Below, in pieces: positions 60,361-64,000 of a stretch of DNA of 64,000 bases. Both the position numbers and the translations under genes were made by a program. Each line of letters opens with the position of its first letter. Within the stretch, counting starts at the first letter, position 1. The notes below the pieces were generated by a model. The model saw only the letters and a list, made by a program, of their open reading frames with translations, searched no databases and was not told where the DNA came from. This DNA comes from Dermacentor variabilis (taxonomy: Eukaryota; Arthropoda; Arachnida; Ixodida; Ixodidae), in the NCBI RefSeq assembly GCF_050947875.1, contig NW_027460291.1:29201589-29265588 (forward strand), in the 5' to 3' direction.

Positions 60361-62429
60361 AAATAATGGAACAAACAGTAAACGCGTCAAAGCACGAGTG
60401 ACACTAGCACGAAATCGCGGAATCACAACCGCTAAACCAAATTTTTCATAATCGATTAACTTTTGTTAGGATGGCAAAGGATAAATTGCTCCCACAGGCT
60501 TCCTTCCAGACATCGCCGATAAAGAAAGAAGAAATACAAAAGTCTCAGCTTGTTCACGCGTCGCCTGTTCCCATGGCTAACAAGCTCAGCTCAGGGACGC
60601 ACTGATACCGTGTGCCGCAGTGGGAAGCAAATGCAAATGTACCGATTGTCACGAACAGCTACCGTGATCGTCTATCATATCAAATTAGGAGATCGCGGCG
60701 ACTGTCTATTCTTTAATGACCTACTTGCACGGCGATACGTGGCCAACACTCACGGCAACACGTCACAAAGAAGGTTGTCAGTTACTGCATCACATCACCT
60801 GCTTACCCACTGGATTGAAGCATTAAGCAGGAGCGCGTATATTCCGCGTAGGATATCGGTTGGAGGGTGGGCGGGCTGTAGACCAACGTGTGGAACTCGG
60901 AGTTTTCATGAAACCGTTGACCACCTGTTATATGCATCTGTCCCCAACACAACGACCAGCGCCTTTCCTTCTATAGACCGCGTTCATTTTTGCTTAATTA
61001 TAGTGCCATGGCCACATCATTTGCTGGCATTACCCTCAATTTCCTTGCCAATAGAGTTTTGCGACGACATGCATTGGTGTTATTCTGCGTGTTATGCACT
61101 TCAGTCACGGCAGACAATGGAGTACACTATTTTAAAGCGAAACCTTGTTAACCAACAATCCCGGACTTTGCTGCTGCTGCTCTCTCGCGGAATGGCTACG
61201 ACAGAGAAAATAAAACAAATAAATCCGCACACAATGATGGGACCGAATCTCGGTCTCCCAGCGCAAAATCCAGATCCAGAAGTACATTTTGCTGTGCTAT
61301 ATAGTGGGCTCATATTGCTGAGTAGGCCATAAATATGATCGCTTTTGCATAAACAAGGATGACACTCCCCCTTGTTCCCTTCCTGCCTTCCTTGGTAGCT
61401 TGCGCCAAAGCGATCACATTTATGGTCTACTCAGCGAAAGCCGATGCTCCAACTATTAGGCCACAATATTTCTTCGTTGATCTTTGATTATACAAAATAT
61501 TAGAATTCATCGCAAGGATACTTCTCTCGTGCCAATCGCTCTTCGAGACGACTCGCGTCACATCGCGTGGTTACACCACCGCTGGCGACAATTAGTCGTC
61601 GGCACTATGACAACGCTGGAGTCTGCGTAACAACGCAATGAAGATGGCGTAATAAGACTGTGCCAAAATTGATTTCTGCCAAAATAACGCCATTCTCGCC
61701 CTCTGATGATATGGACGTGGAAGAACTTCTGCCGCTTGTTCTTATAAATTTTCGACGCACCCAGCCTCGGATTTCCTTGTGTCATACTTCCCGTCCTCAA
61801 CTTGTGTTTCTATTTCCTTCTTCCCGAGGAGTCGTCCCCTCTCGGTGGAAGTTGGCATCCCGCTACCCATTTCCCTCTTACTCGTTTCCATATGCGTGAT
61901 TTCATTTCGAATAACAGTTATAATACGAACACAGCCTTGTCAATGTTGCAATAAGGCAATCTCTTTTCCGTTGTTGCCTTACAGGCCAAGCCGTTTCAAG
62001 CTCTAGACCAATTTGGGCCCGTACAAAACCAGGCCTGCAAGGAAAACGCTGGAGATGCCTTAGAAATGTCGTTTCTGAAGTGGTATATAAAAAAAACAAA
62101 GGTTTATTTATTTAGTTATTCATTTATTTATTTATTTATAATGAAACTGTAGCTCCAATAAAATGTTATGAAGAAAAGACGTTGCTTTTTTCTCAATAGA
62201 GCAAGTGAACATTTTAACGTGAAAAGGGAAGAAAGTCGCAAAGGCCGGGTTAGAACTTCGGGCGAGGCATTTATTTAGCACTATACATATTTTTTACGTG
62301 CACTTTATTTCGAAAACACTAAGGATCATGGAAATGCGTAAAAATGACTCACGATTAATCAATCATTCGCGAATCCAGAAAAACGTTATTATACAGCAGT
62401 AAACGATAACACTTCACGTTGCGGGGGTA
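60361..62429. other. No gene supported; long anonymous open frame 60550-61332
   Basis: The 260-codon plus-strand frame at 60550-61332 has no domain I can name. One segment (FHETVDHLLYASV) faintly resembles the zinc-like end of LINE proteins. It ends inside the hairpin at 61317-61435, so I do not call it a gene. The rest to 62429 is AT-rich and unassigned. Confidence 0.35.
61317..61435. repeat. Hairpin: 29-base inverted repeat, 61-base loop
   Basis: 61317-61345 is complementary to 61407-61435 with two mismatches. The loop itself holds AACAAGG and CCTTGTT, and is pyrimidine-rich. It could be a small foldback element or the meeting point of two inverted repeat copies. Confidence 0.85.
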
Positions 62430-63560
62430 AACGCGCTCCGCAGTGTCTGCAGATGCACAGCCGCGCACCACGCGCCGATGTGGACGCGTTCAAACATTGC
62501 CACCTCTTCGTTGTGCAAAGGCGACGTCCCATTTGCAACCCCCGCTGATCTCGCACTCTGCGCCTTCCGGAGCGCGTGATCAGGCGCGCCGAGAAGGTCG
62601 CGACACGCATCGCGTGCCAGTATCGTGTAGCGAGCGGTGCTCCGCTCGACACGCCGCCGCGGACGTGTGTGGGAACTGGCGGCCGCTCACCCAGCGTGAG
62701 GGCACGCACGCCTCCGCGGGGCGGCTGCGGGTCGACAGCGCTGTCGCGTCAAGCCTCCGCGGTGGCGCGCGGGCCTACGAAAACGGAGACGCCGATATGT
62801 CGTGCATACGCGCGCAGGTCGCCCCTCGCTAATTTCGCAGTGCACCTCCGCGTTTAGGTCGAGTGGGAGCATGCCTCCTCCTCGCTGCCAAGCGGACTCG
62901 TTCGCAAACCATCACGCCGCGAGAGTTGGGGTCCTTCTTCGGTACGGAATGGCGCTGGAATCCGAAAACTGCCTCGCTCGGCCACAAACCGACCGGAGCC
63001 TCGGTGCCACCAACGAGGCCGCGCGCCGACGTTCTCTCGGAGCTCGTCGATCTTGCGGCGATTCGGACGGCGCTGCACGCAACAATGCTGGCCGTTCTCA
63101 CGCGCGTGCGAGAACACTCGGTCGACCGCGGTGGCGCAGGGCCCCCCGCGGCGCCAGCATCTCTGCCGCCGACGGGTGTCGGCGCGGCGTCGTTGGCGGC
63201 GGCGTTCTCGGTCGTCCACCAAGAAGAGCCGAAACGCGGCGGGAGACCGTCGCTGCGGTCGAAACGTCGCGCGCGTGTCAAACGTGTCAAGTCGGGACGC
63301 ACCTCTCGAACTGCCCTGGGTGGGCCCGCTCACGCCCGCCGCAGTGACATCTCGAGAACGGCGTCGCCCGCTGTCCGGCGAGCGCCTCCGAAGGGATGCG
63401 TGCGACGCTGCGCGGCGGCGCGTTTGTGTGTACGCCGGCGCGAACCAGAGGAAAAGAGAAAAAAAAGGGGGGGGCAGCGTATAGGGAGGGGAATCGCGAT
63501 GTTGGCACGCCACCCCGGCTGAAGCGCTACAGAAGGGACCACCGCGCCGCTGTTCGCCGC
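62430..63560. promoter_or_regulatory. CG-rich island, candidate promoter region
   Basis: The longest CG-dense stretch in the window. It has many CGCG and CCGCGG words and open frames on all strands (for example minus 62854-63864, plus 62863-63522) that carry only low-complexity Arg/Ala/Ser sequence. No protein motif is present. It lies upstream of the Awh LIM1 exon on the gene's strand, so it could hold the Awh promoter and first exon, or belong to a neighbour. This is inference from composition alone. Confidence 0.3.
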
Positions 63561-64000
63561 ATTTGCGTATGGGCGTCAGGACACACGAGAGGAGGTGGCG
63601 AACAAAGTGCGGGAAGCTGCGCGTTCCAGAGTCGTCGATGAGACAGGCAGGCACTCGCTGCTGTCGTCCACCTGCCATCTCGGCAAGAAGCTTCCCGAGC
63701 GTACTTGCCCCCTTTCTGTACAAGCGGGTGATGCAAACAGAAACAATTAAGGGTTCCGCGCTCGGGAACGCATGCAGCCTGCTTGAACAAAGCCAAACCC
63801 GGCCATGTCCCAGAGACAGCCGGGGAACTGTGCGTATGTACAAAGAAATTACACAAAAAAACAACTACGTAAGGGAGCGCCCTTTCGATCCCTTAAAGTT
63901 GCGCGCAAGTCTGGCAGGCGGGAATTCTACAGAACCGAATTCGGTTCCCGAACTCGGATTGAACGGGACAAGGAAAGAGAAACTGCGTGGGGGGAGGGGG
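63561..64000. other. No gene recognised
   Basis: Window edge, no supported feature. Confidence 0.4.

Noticed and set aside
60550..61332. 260-codon plus-strand open frame
   Set aside because: No recognisable domain; its end lies in a hairpin repeat. A faint LINE-like VDHLLY segment is not enough for a call.
62854..63864. 336-codon minus-strand open frame and 219-codon plus-strand frame
   Set aside because: CG-rich sequence lacks stops by chance; the translations are low complexity, overlap on opposite strands and hold no domain.
1..64000. CRISPR array, operons or bacterial defence genes
   Set aside because: The DNA is eukaryotic (spliced LIM-homeodomain exons, SINEs, LINEs); no regularly spaced repeat array was seen other than microsatellites.

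Overview
The window is arthropod nuclear DNA, most likely from a metastriate (hard) tick. The case rests on interspersed tRNA-derived SINEs resembling the tick Ruka family, RTE- and I-type LINEs, many small TTAA-flanked DNA elements and a Ty3/gypsy tail. Species assignment is inference; no search was run. A 200-base run of N (23697-23896) marks an assembly gap.

Only one host protein-coding gene is recognised. It lies on the minus strand: three coding exons of a LIM-homeodomain transcription factor of the Arrowhead (Awh)/Lhx6/Lhx8 class, namely LIM1 at 46720-46901, LIM2 at 5617-5834 and the homeodomain at 3217-3486. The splice phases of all three agree exactly. The LIM1-LIM2 intron is 40,885 bases and the LIM2-homeodomain intron 2,130 bases. 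The first coding exon and the exon(s) encoding the C-terminus were not found. Most of the window is therefore the large intron or flanking DNA of one developmental regulator.

Layout: 1-1500, tails of an I-type LINE and a Ty3/gypsy element; 3217-5834, two Awh exons with a TTAA MITE between them; 7017-7760, a LINE RNase H relic; 8279-11008, a 5'-truncated RTE element carrying a SINE in its catalytic codons; 11972-13244, a TTAA element with a second one nested in it; 15664-16356, a 693-base (TACA)n array; 16500-17275, tRNA-derived SINEs; 19490-20740, two oppositely oriented pieces of one LINE family; 25.8-26.4 kb, a CG-rich stretch with homeodomain-type sites; 27839-29201, a second RTE copy with target-site duplications; 29640-34310, an I-type LINE with inverted 5' end, interrupted by a MITE; 34345-36600, a long-armed foldback element with SINEs; 38065-38964, a TTAA-bounded stretch with a broken THAP domain; 39040-42630, another LINE; 43650-44400, a LINE tail; 46720-46901, the Awh LIM1 exon; 48579-51150, a SINE next to the 5' half of a LINE; 51570-52497, a second TTAA element; 53058-53381, an inverted repeat enclosing microsatellites; 54473-54695, a SINE; 57394-60360, an older, longer RTE; 62430-63560, a CG-rich island that could be a promoter.

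No operon-like or new enzymatic system is visible. The most informative structures are the nested insertions with readable target-site duplications, the 5'-inverted LINEs, the TTAA element families (one associated with a THAP remnant), small exact palindromes, and candidate regulatory DNA of Awh.
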